Source: Zantedeschia hybrid cultivar (Eukaryota > Streptophyta > Magnoliopsida > Alismatales > Araceae). Taken from it: a DNA stretch of 64,000 nucleotides. Made by a program: the position numbers and the translations under genes. The DNA is taken from the NCBI GenBank assembly GCA_030544215.1, contig JARZZO010000002.1, forward strand, positions 78,995,150 through 79,059,149, written 5' to 3'. Within the stretch, counting starts at the first letter, position 1. Each line of letters opens with the position of its first letter. The notes under the pieces were generated by a model. It worked only from the letters and a program-made list of their open reading frames with translations, ran no database searches and had not been told where the DNA came from. Positions 37,801 to 48,130 of this stretch are shown here, piece after piece.

Positions 37801-38669
37801 AATAATTTAATGCGGGTCTGAACCTGTATTAAAAACCTTAGAATTTAATATTGTGGAGTCTAGAGACCTCTTCTCCTCTCCCTTTTCCCACCTTTAACTC
37901 TCTCTTTCCCCTTCAGATGTCCTCCATGCTTCCCCATATTTTCAATATTAATATTATAGACCTAAAAAATATCAGTATCAATATTAATATGATATTAAAA
38001 CCAATACACCAAACAAACAGTACATTAGATCGCAGAATTCCCTTTCAAACGGAGCCGGATAAGAACGCCATTTTTATAATATCTCCCCCACGTCTTCTCT
38101 CGTAACAGCTACCTAACTCGGAAAACACAAGAACATACAAAGAAATCAAGCAAATGTATGAACTCTTCAAACACGAAACCCCAGAGCATCCAGGTGCAGA
38201 ATATAGTAACCTTGCCCCTCTAGATCCGCGGCCACCTCCCCCAGCAAATCCATTGCTCAACGAGAAACCCACAACCAAGATCAGATCTTTCCCTTACGAA
38301 CCCATTAAAAAGTTAAAAAAAAAAACTTCCTTCCTATAGAAGCAAACAAACATCACCATCCATCAAAACCACCGCAGAAACCCATCAAGGGGCAAGAACA
38401 ACAACGCAGAGACCCACGTCTACCGCAATCACCTCATAAAACCCATCGAACACTTAGCTTTCACCACTTCGACGCATCAACTTAGAGGGCAAAAACACCC
38501 GGATTCCTTTCCTATGCTGGGAGCAACAAAATAAAAGGAGGAAGGGGGTGTTCTAGGGATAAACCTTCAACTGGGACAGCAAGTTGTTGCAGGAGGCGAA
38601 GTCGTTCCTAAGGAAGGCGGCCTTGAAGCGGGCGAAAAGCTGCGTCACCTCCGTCAGCTGTGGATCCAT
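28278..38669 (-). CDS. RPN12: 26S proteasome non-ATPase regulatory subunit 8 (RPN12)
   Basis: Six minus-strand exons join in phase: 38565-38669, 35067-35145, 33160-33262, 28725-28988, 28532-28643 and 28278-28418. The product is 267 aa, exactly the usual plant length. It is a lid subunit of the 19S regulatory particle, present in nucleus and cytosol, required for lid-base assembly and turnover of ubiquitinated proteins. Landmarks are the start MDPQLTEVTQLFARFK, a helical N-terminal half, the conserved block PPSPQEYPILGLNLLRLL and FMEGAYNRVLSARQ in the PSMD8-type PCI-like domain, and the C-terminal end SYARELERIV. All splice sites are GT/AG and every junction restores the known family reading. 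Introns are 3.4, 1.8, 4.2, 0.08 and 0.11 kb; the long ones are filled with transposon insertions. No stops or frameshifts are seen, so the gene looks functional. Confidence 0.96.
30389..30712 (-). mobile_element. TRIM retrotransposon (324 bp) in RPN12 intron 3
   Basis: Two direct terminal repeats, 30389-30503 (115 bp) and 30597-30712 (116 bp), are about 90% alike and bounded by TG...CA. On the minus strand the 5' repeat is followed at once by TGATATCAGAGCCC (30596-30583), a near match to the initiator-tRNA-Met primer binding site TGGTATCAGAGCC. The 3' repeat is preceded by GTGAGGGGGCG, a polypurine tract. The 93-bp interior has no coding sequence. This is the full signature of a terminal-repeat retrotransposon in miniature. 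Target-site duplication is not clean (CCTTC versus CCATT). Confidence 0.85.
31530..31742. mobile_element. MITE with ~35-bp terminal inverted repeats
   Basis: The left end is AATGCTATGTGGTCTGGCC, then CACAGCAGCAGACC. The right end in reverse complement is AATGCTACTGTGCAGCCTGG, then the same CACAGCAGCAGACC. It is 213 bp, in RPN12 intron 3, immediately followed by a CT and an AT microsatellite. Confidence 0.65.
31744..31820. repeat. Compound (CT)n-(AT)n microsatellite
   Basis: About 20 CT units (31744-31784) followed by about 15 AT units (31790-31820). Open frames rich in repeated residues across it are artefacts. Confidence 0.95.
32881..32960. repeat. 40-bp tandem duplication in RPN12 intron 3
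   Basis: TTATTATTCTATATTATATC followed by TGAGGC(T/G)ATCAAAGGATTC occurs twice with a period of 40 bp. Confidence 0.85.
35309..35770. mobile_element. MITE in RPN12 intron 1, possibly Mutator-type
   Basis: The left end is GGACAATTACATACATAACC and the right end in reverse complement is GGATAATTACATGTACAGCC, continuing to CCTC(C/T)TAC. The 9 bp to the left (ACAATAAAA) and right (ACAATAAAT) differ at one base, a length typical of Mutator-like elements. The interior has a CT-repeat and an AAAATTACC...GGGGCATTTTTGTCC part. Diverged relatives occur near 42240-42470 and about 3900-4150. Confidence 0.6.
35988..36267. mobile_element. MITE with ~60-bp inverted repeats, relative of 3612-3851
   Basis: The left end is GGTTTTTTAGTCTTTTGTCC and the right end in reverse complement is GGCTTTTTAGTTTTTAGTCC. 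Pairing continues through TATAATCTACTTAATTT / TCTAATCTATTTAATTT. It lies in RPN12 intron 1 with no coding content. Confidence 0.6.
37733..38020. mobile_element. MITE-like element with GGTGTTTGG ends
   Basis: The left end GGGTGTTTGGTTGTTGTATT pairs with the right end, reverse complement CTGTTTGTTTGGTGTATTGG, and an inner TCAATATCAATTTTGATA / ATATTAATATTGATACTGAT pair follows. Ends of this kind are common in PIF/Harbinger and hAT MITEs, and family assignment is inference. It lies in RPN12 intron 1. Confidence 0.5.
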
Positions 38670-38904
38670 GGCGAAGCCTTCCCTTCCCCCTCCCAACTGG
38701 GATCAGAAGAGAAGCTTCCTCTCCTCCCCTCTGGTGCCCTGCAGCTTCCTTTTTCTACACCTCTCGCTCCCGTTTCCTGCAGAAACACCAAGAGCTGCTT
38801 CCCCTAGAAGTAAACAAAGAATACCCACAGAGCGAGAGAGAGACCAATGGGTTTGGGTCGGTTATTGGGTCCGGTTCGCCCGACCGACAAGACCTGTTTT
38901 GAGA

Positions 38905-38905
<1 letters not shown>

Positions 38906-38938
<33 letters not shown>
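38906..38938. repeat. (GA)n microsatellite upstream of RPN12
   Basis: Run of GA dinucleotides about 240 bp upstream of the RPN12 start codon, in its leader or promoter. On the gene's strand it is a CT-rich tract. Confidence 0.9.
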
Positions 38939-38942
<4 letters not shown>

Positions 38943-39414
38943 AGTATTTTTAAAGATTATGGAAAGTTATTAGACAACTTAAACTTGGGCTGACATGTAT
39001 ATAATATAAATTGAACAAAGGCAACTGGTAGGCGAAAATACATCAAACTGTAATTACTGGGCTTATGCAGTGAAAAAATACAATGGCATAGCCTCTCAAA
39101 TAATGTGAAGGGTTTCTTTTCATATACACCCTCTCTGGGGCTGCAAATGAACCAATGCGATGAATAGCTTGATTCAACTTTTTTATTGTTAAGTTAAATA
39201 AATAAATAAATATGAATAATAAATTGAATTCGATTCACTAAAAGAGCCAAGTTTGAACACCGGAGAACTTGGCTTGATTATGTTCATGAACAAGGTCGTT
39301 TAAGTACCGATTAAGAACTTGTTTTAATATTCGTTAAGAACTCATTTACATACTCATTAAGAGTTCATTTAAGTACTTATTATCTCTTTTAAATACTCAT
39401 TTAATTGTTCTATT

Positions 39415-39745
39415 ATCGTCCTGAGTCTTGACCATCAATCTAGCCATCTAGGTAGGTATAAAAAATCAACATCTAAAAATATTAAAAAAAAAAAAAAATC
39501 GTCAGATTAGTCTTTAGGGTTGATCTCATCCTTTTATATTTTAGTTTTGAACTCTAAATAATGACGCATTTAGTTGGACGACTATAATTAAGTTTTTCGA
39601 TCTAACGATGAAAATTAAATCATAAGGTGTCTAAACCAACATAGATGGAGATATTTGAATATTTTAATTTTTTTTTTTATTATTTTAAGATGAAGAAGTG
39701 GGAGTTTCGAGGAGGAATTCATTTAAGTTAGATGAGCCATGGGCT
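39415..39745 (+). mobile_element. Foldback element copy 1 (partial)
   Basis: Contains the family blocks: TCTTGACCATCAATCTAGCC, TATAAAAAATCAACATCT, TTAGGGTTGATCTCATCC, GACGCATTTAGTTGGACGAC, TTAAGTTTTTCGATCTAACG and a terminal TTTAAGTTAGATGAGCC. The left end is missing. Confidence 0.6.
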
Positions 39746-39782
39746 CATTATATCGGCTGATTATATACGGGCCAGTTAGGAT

Positions 39783-40195
39783 GACCCCCCCCCCCCTCGA
39801 AATTTTCTTCTCCTCGTGTTTAAAAAATTAACAAAATTCATCAATAGTTTTTATATATTCAAATAGAGCCCCTAAGGTTGTTCCCATCTCTTGAAATTTA
39901 ATTTTCACCGTCCGATGTCAACAATCAATTATAATCGTCCACTCGGGTAGGTATAAAAATCAATGTCTAAAATTACTGAAAATAACTAAAAAAAAAAAAT
40001 CTTCAGATTAACTCTAAGGGTTGATTCCATCCCTTCGGATTTTAGTTTTGATTCCCAAACAACAACGCATTTTATTGGACAGCTGCGATTAAGTTTTCCG
40101 ATCTAACGGTAAAAATTAAATCTCAAAGAGTCGTGTTGAATATTTAAAAGTTTATGATAATTTTTAATTTTTTTCAACATAGTTAAGATGTCTAA
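39783..40195 (+). mobile_element. Foldback element copy 2
   Basis: Starts at a C-run and carries CTAAGGTTGTTCCCATCTC, TTTTCACCGTCCGATG, TATAAAAATCAATGTCT, CAACGCATTTTATTGGACAG and TTTTCCGATCTAACGG in the family order. The two halves are imperfect inverted repeats of each other. Confidence 0.6.
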
Positions 40196-40239
40196 ATGGC
40201 CGTGCGGTTCGGCCACACAGCCCCATATTAGCTTATCTA

Positions 40240-40720
40240 TATATATGAATGCTATTATGCAAACTGCTACTTACAGTGTATGCGGTAAGGCTGATGCATT
40301 GTTTCAGATCCCATCTCCATATTTTAAAAATATTTTTTTTTATAAGTTTTAAAATATTCAATAACCCTCCTTAAGATTGTTTCCATCTTTTGGAACTTTA
40401 TTTTTGTGGTTCGATCTTGAAATTCGATCTAAATTGTTCATCGTGCACACACAAATCTCAATTTTCAAAAATCATGAAAAATAGTCAAACAATAAAAAAA
40501 ATTGTCAAATTACCCTTAGAGTTGTTCCCATATCTTGGGGTTTTAATATTCATCACTAACTTGCCCACATCCGATTGGATGGCTACAATTAATTCAGATA
40601 TGATCGGACGATAAAATTTAAGATCCAAAGAATAAAAATTATCTTACGGGGATAATTAAATATTTAAAATTTTATGGTGATTTTTATTTTTTACAACCTG
40701 GAAAAGAGGTCGAAACTGTG
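40240..40720 (+). mobile_element. Foldback element copy 3 (diverged)
   Basis: Shares CCTTAAGATTGTTTCCATC, GTTCGATCTTGAAATTCGAT, TTAGAGTTGTTCCCATATC and CCGATTGGATGGCTACAATTAA with the other copies. Its ends (GCTATTATGCAAACTGC at the left) differ from copies 1, 2 and 4, suggesting a sub-family. Confidence 0.5.
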
Positions 40721-40792
40721 CATACAATCGGACCACATGTAAGTCACGGTTCACACCATAACCCCATATATATATATATATATATAGGGAAA

Positions 40793-41285
40793 TGATTCAA
40801 CTCGCCCCGGGACGTATCTAATTCTACCTAAAAAACCACACCCTCCCCATGGTTAAAAAAATAAATTTTTTATATATTTTCAAATATTCAAATAGGCCCC
40901 TTAGAGTTAATCTCATCTCTAAGACTTTAATTTTCATCGTTTGATCTTGACAATCAATCGAAACCGTCTGATCGAACACGCGTAAAAAATCAACATCTGA
41001 AAATATTAAAAAAATAATAAATAAATAAAAATTTGTCAGATTAGCCTTTAACATTGATATCATCTCATGAGATTTAGCCTTTAACAATGATGCATTTAAT
41101 TGGACAGTTACGATTAAGTTTTTTTATCAAACTATGAGAATTAAATTTAAAGGGGTGGAGAACAACCTAGATAGAGGTATTTAAATATTTAAATATTTAT
41201 TATGATTTTTATTAATTTTTTAAAATCGAGATGGGGGTTTTGGGTGGGACGCATCTAAGTTAGATGCGTCCAGGGAAGAGTTATA
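40793..41285 (+). mobile_element. Foldback element copy 4 (most complete)
   Basis: The left end ATTCAACTCGCCCCGGGACG, then TATCTAA, pairs with the right end, reverse complement ATAACTCTTCCCTGGACGCA, then TCTAACTTAGATG. The halves (GGCCCCTTAGAGTTAATCTC and, in reverse, GGTTGTTCTCCACCCCTTT) also pair, so the whole 490 bp can fold as one hairpin. No coding sequence. Confidence 0.65.
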
Positions 41286-41286
41286 T

Positions 41287-41675
41287 CCACCTCCTAGGTT
41301 GCTTCTCATCCCTTTAGATTTAATTTTCACTTTTGAATTGAAAAACTTAAGTGTTGCCATCTAATCAAATGCGTCATTATTTGAAGATAAAAATTAAAAC
41401 CTCAGGTGAGATCAATCTTAAGGACTAATCTAACAAGTTTTTTATTTTTTGACTATTATTTTTAGTAATTTTAGACGTTATTTTATCTAAAATGTCTGAT
41501 TAGCTGGCTCTGGTTGATCGTCGAGATCGTATAGTAAAAATTAGATGGGATCAACCCTAAAGAGCCTATTTGAATATTTAAACATGTATGATTTTTTATC
41601 TAAACATGGAGAGGATACGTTGTCGGGTGGGAATGCATCTAACTTAGATGCACCCAGGGGTGCATTGAATCCTAT
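41287..41675 (-). mobile_element. Foldback element copy 5 (inverted)
   Basis: Runs opposite to copy 4. In reverse complement it begins ATTCAATGCACCCCTGGGTG, then CATCTAAGTTAGATG, and continues with AATAGGCTCTTTAGGGTTGA, TCTCGACGATCAACC and TCAGACATTTTAGATAAAAT. Together with copy 4 it makes a head-to-head inverted pair of about 880 bp. Confidence 0.6.
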
Positions 41676-42239
41676 ATATATATAGTACACGTTGTTATTG
41701 CATGAATACATTATAATGTATTATATCAAAATTAAAATAGCAAGTAAAACTCTACTCTATTATTATTATTAGGATATATTCACAACTTGGGTTATTAAAT
41801 ATTTATGGCTAATAACATAGTTTATATCTTAAACAATGGTGATGGACACTTTCTTTCAAAGAGATATTTATCTGAAAGATTGAATATATTTAAATAAACG
41901 AGCAATCTTTGTATGTTTATTTTATAAATTTGAGTTATACGCAAGCAGCACAAAACAATGAAATGAATAACTTCTTTTCAAAGAGACATTATTATGTGAA
42001 ATATTAAATATACTTTAAATGAATAAGCAAGTCTTATTTGCATATTCTATAAATTTGAGCTATTACCAATTTACGACTTATACATTATATTTATATCTCA
42101 AGCAATGATAACAAACACTCATTTTTTTCCCATAGAAATATTATGATGTCAAACATTTAAACTATGTTAAATAAATTAACATTTGCTATGTATGTATTTA
42201 AATATTGTATTATTTGAAATATACTATAGGATTTTTTAA

Positions 42240-42470
42240 AAATATATCCTTCTTAGGAGTCGATTCTAAAATTGTCATTCTTCTTTATTAAAATATTTTA
42301 TTTAACCCTAGTTAACATTTAAACAAAGTTTGAAAGGACCAAAATGCCTGCACTCTCTCTTCAACTCCCTCTCTCTCTTTGGTAACATACTTCTAAGAAA
42401 AGAGTACTTTTTTCTGCGGGTATTTTCATCTGAATATTAAATTTAGCACTTAAGAAAGAAATATTTGCCA
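42240..42470. repeat. Diverged relative of the 35309-35770 MITE
   Basis: Shares TTTAACCCTAGTTAACATTT, AAACAAAGTTTGAAAGGACC, AAAATGCC, a CT-rich middle (CAACTCCCTCTCTCTC) and GGGTATTTTCATCTGAATAT with the equivalent parts of the element in RPN12 intron 1. Confidence 0.45.
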
Positions 42471-42674
42471 CATATTGAATGAAGATTAGTTACAGAGTAT
42501 TTTTTATGGTATTTTAGTTTAATAAGTTTATTAAAAATAATATAACTCTGAAAATTAAGGCAAATATTACTTACAAAATTTTTATATATTATTTGTTTAC
42601 TTAATTTAATAAGTAAAAAGAAAAAAAATGCAACACATAAGCTTATTACTCCAGTTTCACTAATTTGCATCTTT

Positions 42675-43174
42675 TCAAATACAACTGCTTGGTTTTTCAT
42701 ATGTCCGACTCACCAATATGTTCACTAAACACATAAAAGAATATAATCTATACATGGATATCTCAAATGGCCCATGCTGCAGCCAATGTAAAGTGCTAGC
42801 AAAGCTCTGCATAGATTCCTCAACAAAATCATCTGCTAAAAGAATTGCTACAATGCTAGAATTTATATTTAACATCCATTTGCATTCTGACCCATCACCT
42901 GTATGCATTAACATACACATTGCCTCATTGATTGCCTTTGTTTGAGAACACTTGTACATTAACATCACCTATGTACACTTGTTAGTTTTAACAAAATGCT
43001 GAATAGTTTAGCTTCTAAGTAAAACATACAGGAAAAATGCAAATTAAAGTGGAATAAGTCATAATGTGTTGGGAATTTAAAAGCATAAACATACCTAATA
43101 GTCATCTTGGGAAAAGAATGGTCTGCTGTTAATTTCTCCGTATTGTTGCAAAGTGGATCTTCAATAAAATGCAA
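42675..43174 (-). pseudogene. Unrecognised coding-like fragment, possibly two exons
   Basis: Two minus-strand open stretches look protein-like. The first (about 43174-43098) ends at a consensus donor AG|GTATGT following FPKMTIR. The second (about 42945-42740) contains NEAMCMLMHTGDGSE, AILLADDFVEESM and FASTLHWLQHGPFEIS. Composition and a possible splice junction suggest a gene piece, but no start, no clear acceptor and no further exons were found, so it is probably a relic. I do not recognise the family and assign no function. Confidence 0.25.
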
Positions 43175-43495
43175 AGGATAATCTACATGCTATAATTCTA
43201 AAAAATAAATGACCTATGTTAGTTGCAAGTAAGTAAAGAACAGAAGAATACGCCTCACTTGTTTTAAAGTTTAAAGAGGCCTATGTTATCATGATTGATG
43301 AAAATGCCAAGACATAACAAGCAAATTATTTTCATGTGGATGCCCCTAGCACGCAGTTTAAATTCTCTAATTGCTGGTCAAAACTAAAACTCTAAGAGAT
43401 AGAAATAATCTTAGGGGCTAGTTAGAATAATTCTTTATTTTTTTTTGTAAAATTTGTTAACCTAGATGAGCCCTAAAGAGTCTGTGTATGTGTGT

Positions 43496-43497
<2 letters not shown>

Positions 43498-43536
<39 letters not shown>
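43498..43536. repeat. (TA)n microsatellite
   Basis: About 19 TA units followed by GAGA-rich sequence. 43540-44060 is dominated by GAGAG and TATAT motifs and holds no gene. Confidence 0.9.
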
Positions 43537-43539
<3 letters not shown>

Positions 43540-44415
43540 AGAGAGAGAAGTCATTGCTATCATTAAGAGAGAGTTTATATATAATATTATCATAAGAGTT
43601 TATATGTTAAGAGAGGGTTTATATATAAATATAAAGAGAGAGTTTTGAGTGTCATTATTAATACTATCATTAAGAGTAGTGGACCATTTCTGTCATGCTA
43701 GACAGTATAATCAAAAGTTTGTGACCTTCTTTTGCTTAAAGATGTTCACGTATTATTGTTGTAATTAAGCATGTCAAAAATAATGTCATGCCGAGTTCGA
43801 ACTTTATATGGCAGCGACCTTTGTTTGGGAGATTATTATAGATGTTTAAATGTGATTGATACATATAATAAGATTATACAACTAATAATATATGTGAGAG
43901 ATAAATGTGTGAGTGAGAGTATTAAAGGGGGAAGTTATTTAATTATGTGGAGAGAGAGAGAGAAATGTGAGAGAGAGTACTGAAGTGAGGAGGTTACGAG
44001 TGGAGAGAGGGATAGAGAGGAGGCTAGGTGTGGAGAGAGGGAGGGAGAGAGATAAATGTGGTCATTAAATCTTTATTATTATCTTTAAAAGAAGGAAAGA
44101 GAATAAGTTGATCCAATGGTAGATACCTACAAAACAAATCTAAGGGTTAGCATTCTCTCTGAACAGATAGAATATGTCAAGAATATTTTATCATACCAAA
44201 ATTATATAGTATATATATATATAGATAGATAGAGAGAAGTGCTAATATGTAAACTAGGCCCTTCGTGCACACTGCACACTTTGATCGAACAACGCATTGG
44301 GTTGGATCCTATGTCAAAGACTCTTACATGTAAGAGTCTATAAAATAAGATTTTTTTTTTAAATGCGCAGCGCGCCATCCGATTCAAGATTAGATAGCGC
44401 ATAGCACCGTGCGCT

Positions 44416-44428
44416 TATATATATATAC

Positions 44429-44471
<43 letters not shown>

Positions 44472-44472
44472 T
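44416..44472. repeat. Compound (TA)-(GT)-(GA) microsatellite
   Basis: TA, then about 11 GT and about 10 GA units in direct succession, next to a truncated foldback copy starting at 44473. Confidence 0.9.
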
Positions 44473-44685
44473 GCTAATCTAACTTAGATGAGTCCCCCTC
44501 AAAAATTGCTTCTCTTCATATTTTAAAAAAATAAATAAAATTTATTAGTAAGTTAAATATTTAAATAGACTTTTTAAGATTGTTCTCATTCTTGAGATTT
44601 TAATTTTCACCGTACAATGTTGACGATCAATCTTAGTCATTCAATCGAGTAGATATCAAAAATCAACGTAGTAAATGTACATACA
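44473..44685 (+). mobile_element. Foldback element copy 6 (truncated)
   Basis: Starts GCTAATCTAACTTAGATGAG and carries AAATTGCTTCTCTTC, TTTAAGATTGTTCTCATTC, TTTTCACCGTACAATGTTGA and ATCAAAAATCAACGTAG, matching the left half of the 39.4-41.7 kb family. The right half is absent. Confidence 0.55.
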
Positions 44686-45018
44686 TGAGTCATAGCCACA
44701 TTACTAAGGTGCAACAGGACATTTAACTTTTGCAACAAGACATTTAACTTTGATAATATGGCCAAAGAGAAACTAAAATGGTGTGTCATCCAGCTTCTTC
44801 CACCTCCGCTGCATTCAGAATTTTTCTTCATTGATCTTCTTGGAGGAGAGAGTTCGTTCGAACATTTGGGTTCACTATGGGTCCACAATACCAACATCAC
44901 AATTCTTCCCTAGGCTTTGTGACTGAGTTCATGCCACCATTATATTCCTATTTTTATCTTACAATGGATTGAACATATGTCATGGACAAATTTTGATTCA
45001 CTTATTCTTGGAGTAGTT

Positions 45019-45108
45019 GAGAAATATAATTTGAAATTAGTTTGAATTTTCTCTATTATATATGAGAAATATAATTTGAAATTAGTTTGAATTTTCTCTA
45101 TTGTACAG
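45019..45108. repeat. 45-bp tandem duplication
   Basis: GAGAAATATAATTTGAAATT followed by AGTTTGAATTTTCTCTATT occurs twice with a 45-bp period and almost no change, so the duplication is recent. Confidence 0.9.
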
Positions 45109-47960
45109 TTTACCATATTACCTATCCATAGACTTCTTTGTGATCACCATATGCCACGTGTTTCTATTTTTAGGTTGCATTTGATGCAGCTTCTAATTCG
45201 AAGTACTTTTAGACTTTTCCCTAATTATTTTGAGAGAAAAAGGATAGGTGTTGGAAGTTGATTCCATAATATTTTAGTTGTTTTTTTGACGTCCAACCAA
45301 AAACTCTAAATTAGAGTTTTCTTAAATTAGAGAAAAATTAAGGTTATTAGAGGAGGTTTGAAATTTATAGTCTCTAAACTTAGGTATAACTATTTTTGTA
45401 TATTATTTTTTATGTCGTAAGAAGAAAGTGTAAGTGATCCAACTAATTATATTATTTTTTATGCCGAATATTTAGCACATCCAATGCACCTTCATCTCTT
45501 TCAGTGTTGTGTTGCAGACAAGGGTTGCCCAAGTCACTTTCTGCAAAGTCAATTCTTTTCTAGTTATAAGTTAATTTGTGTAGAATATTCTATCATGTTA
45601 GAACCTGCTTGCATCTGAAAATATGTCAAAGATATTATGACTTAATTCATGGCTATCTTCCTTTTTTCTGTTGGCATATCAACTATACACTAAATTACTT
45701 TAATTCTCAAACTATTATGCAGGATTTTGTTTGCACTCTCTTTTAGCCAATTTAAATGTGTAGTCACCTAGGAGAAGATCCGCGACTATGATTAAAATTG
45801 CCCCGCAGCTAAGTTATGTACATCAAATATTACCAAAGTTAAGGACAACATACTAAGAATTTCTTCCAATTTTCATAAACTTCACTCCTGAAATATTTAA
45901 GTGTTTCCACTATGTAGGCAGGAAGAGATCACAAGGTCGTTTCCTACCTCCCACTGTCTCTGATTTGGTTGGAGCTAGGGCTGTCAAAACTGGTCTAGAT
46001 TAACATATGTTTTGGACCCATTTAATTCGGGTACATACCTACTTACTCAGCAAGAGTTGAACAGTACTTGTTGCAACGTCTAAAGGTAGAGTCATGTCTG
46101 ATCATGATCAGATGGCTTGCACAATTTGAGTTCTGCTGCACCCCATGCAGGGAGGTACAACAACTGCACGCCTTCCAATTTTATGATCGGATGACAGTTG
46201 ATGTCTTAGAGAACATATTCATAAAAGTTTTCTTCTTTTATGTTGTACAAATTTATAACCACATTATTATGACTCTTGAAAAAAAATCAAGCATTTAAGT
46301 TATGTCTCATAATCTAAGGTAAGCTGATTCTTTCTTCAAATCCACTTATCTTTTTATACTAAAAAATAAAAAATAAACTCATGAGGCAACCCATTTATTC
46401 GTTAATGTTATTGAGTCTGTAATGGGTTTTAGCATATTCAATTTGGGTATGGGTCCACCCAGTCCTACACCATTGACAGCCCACTTAGAGGTGTAGTTTG
46501 CAATTTTGTTGGAGAAATACTTGCTGCAAAGCCCTAAGAAAGCCATTTAATCGGGCAGATCAAACAGTAGCACCCAGCCTTGCCAGGTGGCGCCGGTTTT
46601 TCTTTTTTTGTTAGTTTTCTTTTTAAATTTTAATTTTTTTTAGAGTGTCCGATCAAAAATCTTACAGTACATATAAAGAATTAGGGTTGGCCCAAAGCTC
46701 ACTGCAATTGTGCAAGCCAAACGAGGTTAAGGCCTGTCTGAACTTCTTGATTGTAATACTACAACAAAATTAAAAAAATATGAGAATAAAATAACAAAGA
46801 CAAAAAAACCTGTCGCTTCCCACCCGTACAGACATGAGCGAAGAACTGAGCTGCACTGGGACATTACAATATCCCAAGACATTGCAGCAAGTATTTCTCC
46901 TTTTGCCGTGCATCATATTGCTCACGTGGGATTCATTGGTTGGGACCAGATTCAGTCCCCTCTCTTTGCAAGGTATTATGCTCCTACTCATTGGCTCATT
47001 TGAACCAAAAAAAAAGAAGAACTTTATAATTTAATTCTTTTAATCTATTTAATTTTAGAAAATAATCTCTCTATTGACTAAAAATGTTATCTCATTTTGG
47101 TTTTTTTAAAAAAAACTCTCTTTTGGAGACCTTTTTCAAAATATTTAGTGACATTTTTTTCAAATTTTTTGAAGTGTGCAAAATAACTCAAGATTTTGAG
47201 GGTTATAAATTAAAAGCAAAAATAAGAAGATTTATTGTCAGATAAGATTGTTTATCAGGATACGTCAAAAACTGTTTGTAGGGTTAGAAAACTAAAAAAA
47301 AACTAAAAAAGGAAGTATTTCCACTGGTAATTTGATGAGACTCTTGGAAGAATGGATCCTTGCCCAATCACTACCTATCTTTGTTCATGTCAAATAATAT
47401 TTGGACACTAGGTTCAAACCTATAAGTTCTCCACCGGATCAAGCGAAACCATTAGCTAAGTTGTTTGGGATGAGGCTTAATGACGATAAGACCGCTCTTG
47501 CTAGCTATATACTAAATGGATTAATTCGAGTGCACACTTACAATAAGAGACAAATTATATAATTAACAATTGGTAATTGGTCACATTTGGGCATTGATGG
47601 CTACACATTAACTGAGAACTGCCCCTGTGGAAGGTGTGGTCTATTTTTTTAGGAATATTACAATAAATACTTAAATAAAAACTTATTTTATTTACGTATC
47701 TCAATAATTCTTAACTATAAGTCGATGACCTCATTTTCCTCCATGTACTAAACTAATTAATAGAGTTTTCAATGCCACTAGGAATAATCAGGATTTCAAC
47801 AAGCTTTAAAAAATATGGCCTAGACAGTTATTTTATGTCCTTATATGCAACTAAAATTATCCAATAGTGGTGAGGTCATGAGGCATGTTGTGACTTCAGC
47901 TTTCACAATATTCAAGACAAACATAGATAGATGGATAGAGATAGATAGAGAGAGAGAGAA
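45109..47960. other. Intergenic, no gene seen
   Basis: AT-rich spacer. All open frames are short and lack recognisable protein features. Confidence 0.55.
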
Positions 47961-48128
47961 AAGAGTGCGATTCTTCTCGGTACGGTTTTATATTGAACTC
48001 AGTCAGTGCAGAGAGGAAAGAAAAAAGTCTTTCATAAAAAAACCCCCTCAAAATTAAGAAAAAAGTATCACTTGAAGCAGCTTTTTGAAATCTTCCCTCT
48101 CAGTCTAAACAATTGTGGAAGATCAGCG
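47961..48128 (+). mobile_element. MITE copy forming the GDSL leader
   Basis: Block for block it matches 62951-63137: AAGAGTGCG(A/G)TTCTTCT, TGAA(C/T)TCA, AGAGAGGAA, CTTTCATAAAAA, AAATTAAGAAAAA and TTTTTGAAATCTT, ending GATCAGCG where the other copy ends GATCTCCG. It finishes 2 bp before the GDSL start codon. A TTTTATATT box at 47986-47994 lies inside it. Confidence 0.6.
47986..47994 (+). promoter_or_regulatory. Candidate TATA box of the GDSL gene
   Basis: TTTTATATT lies about 140 bp before the ATG at 48131, which would give a leader of roughly 110 nt. The related MITE copies have TTTGGACT or TTTGAATT here, so the TATA-like sequence appears specific to this copy. Confidence 0.4.
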
Positions 48129-48130
48129 AA

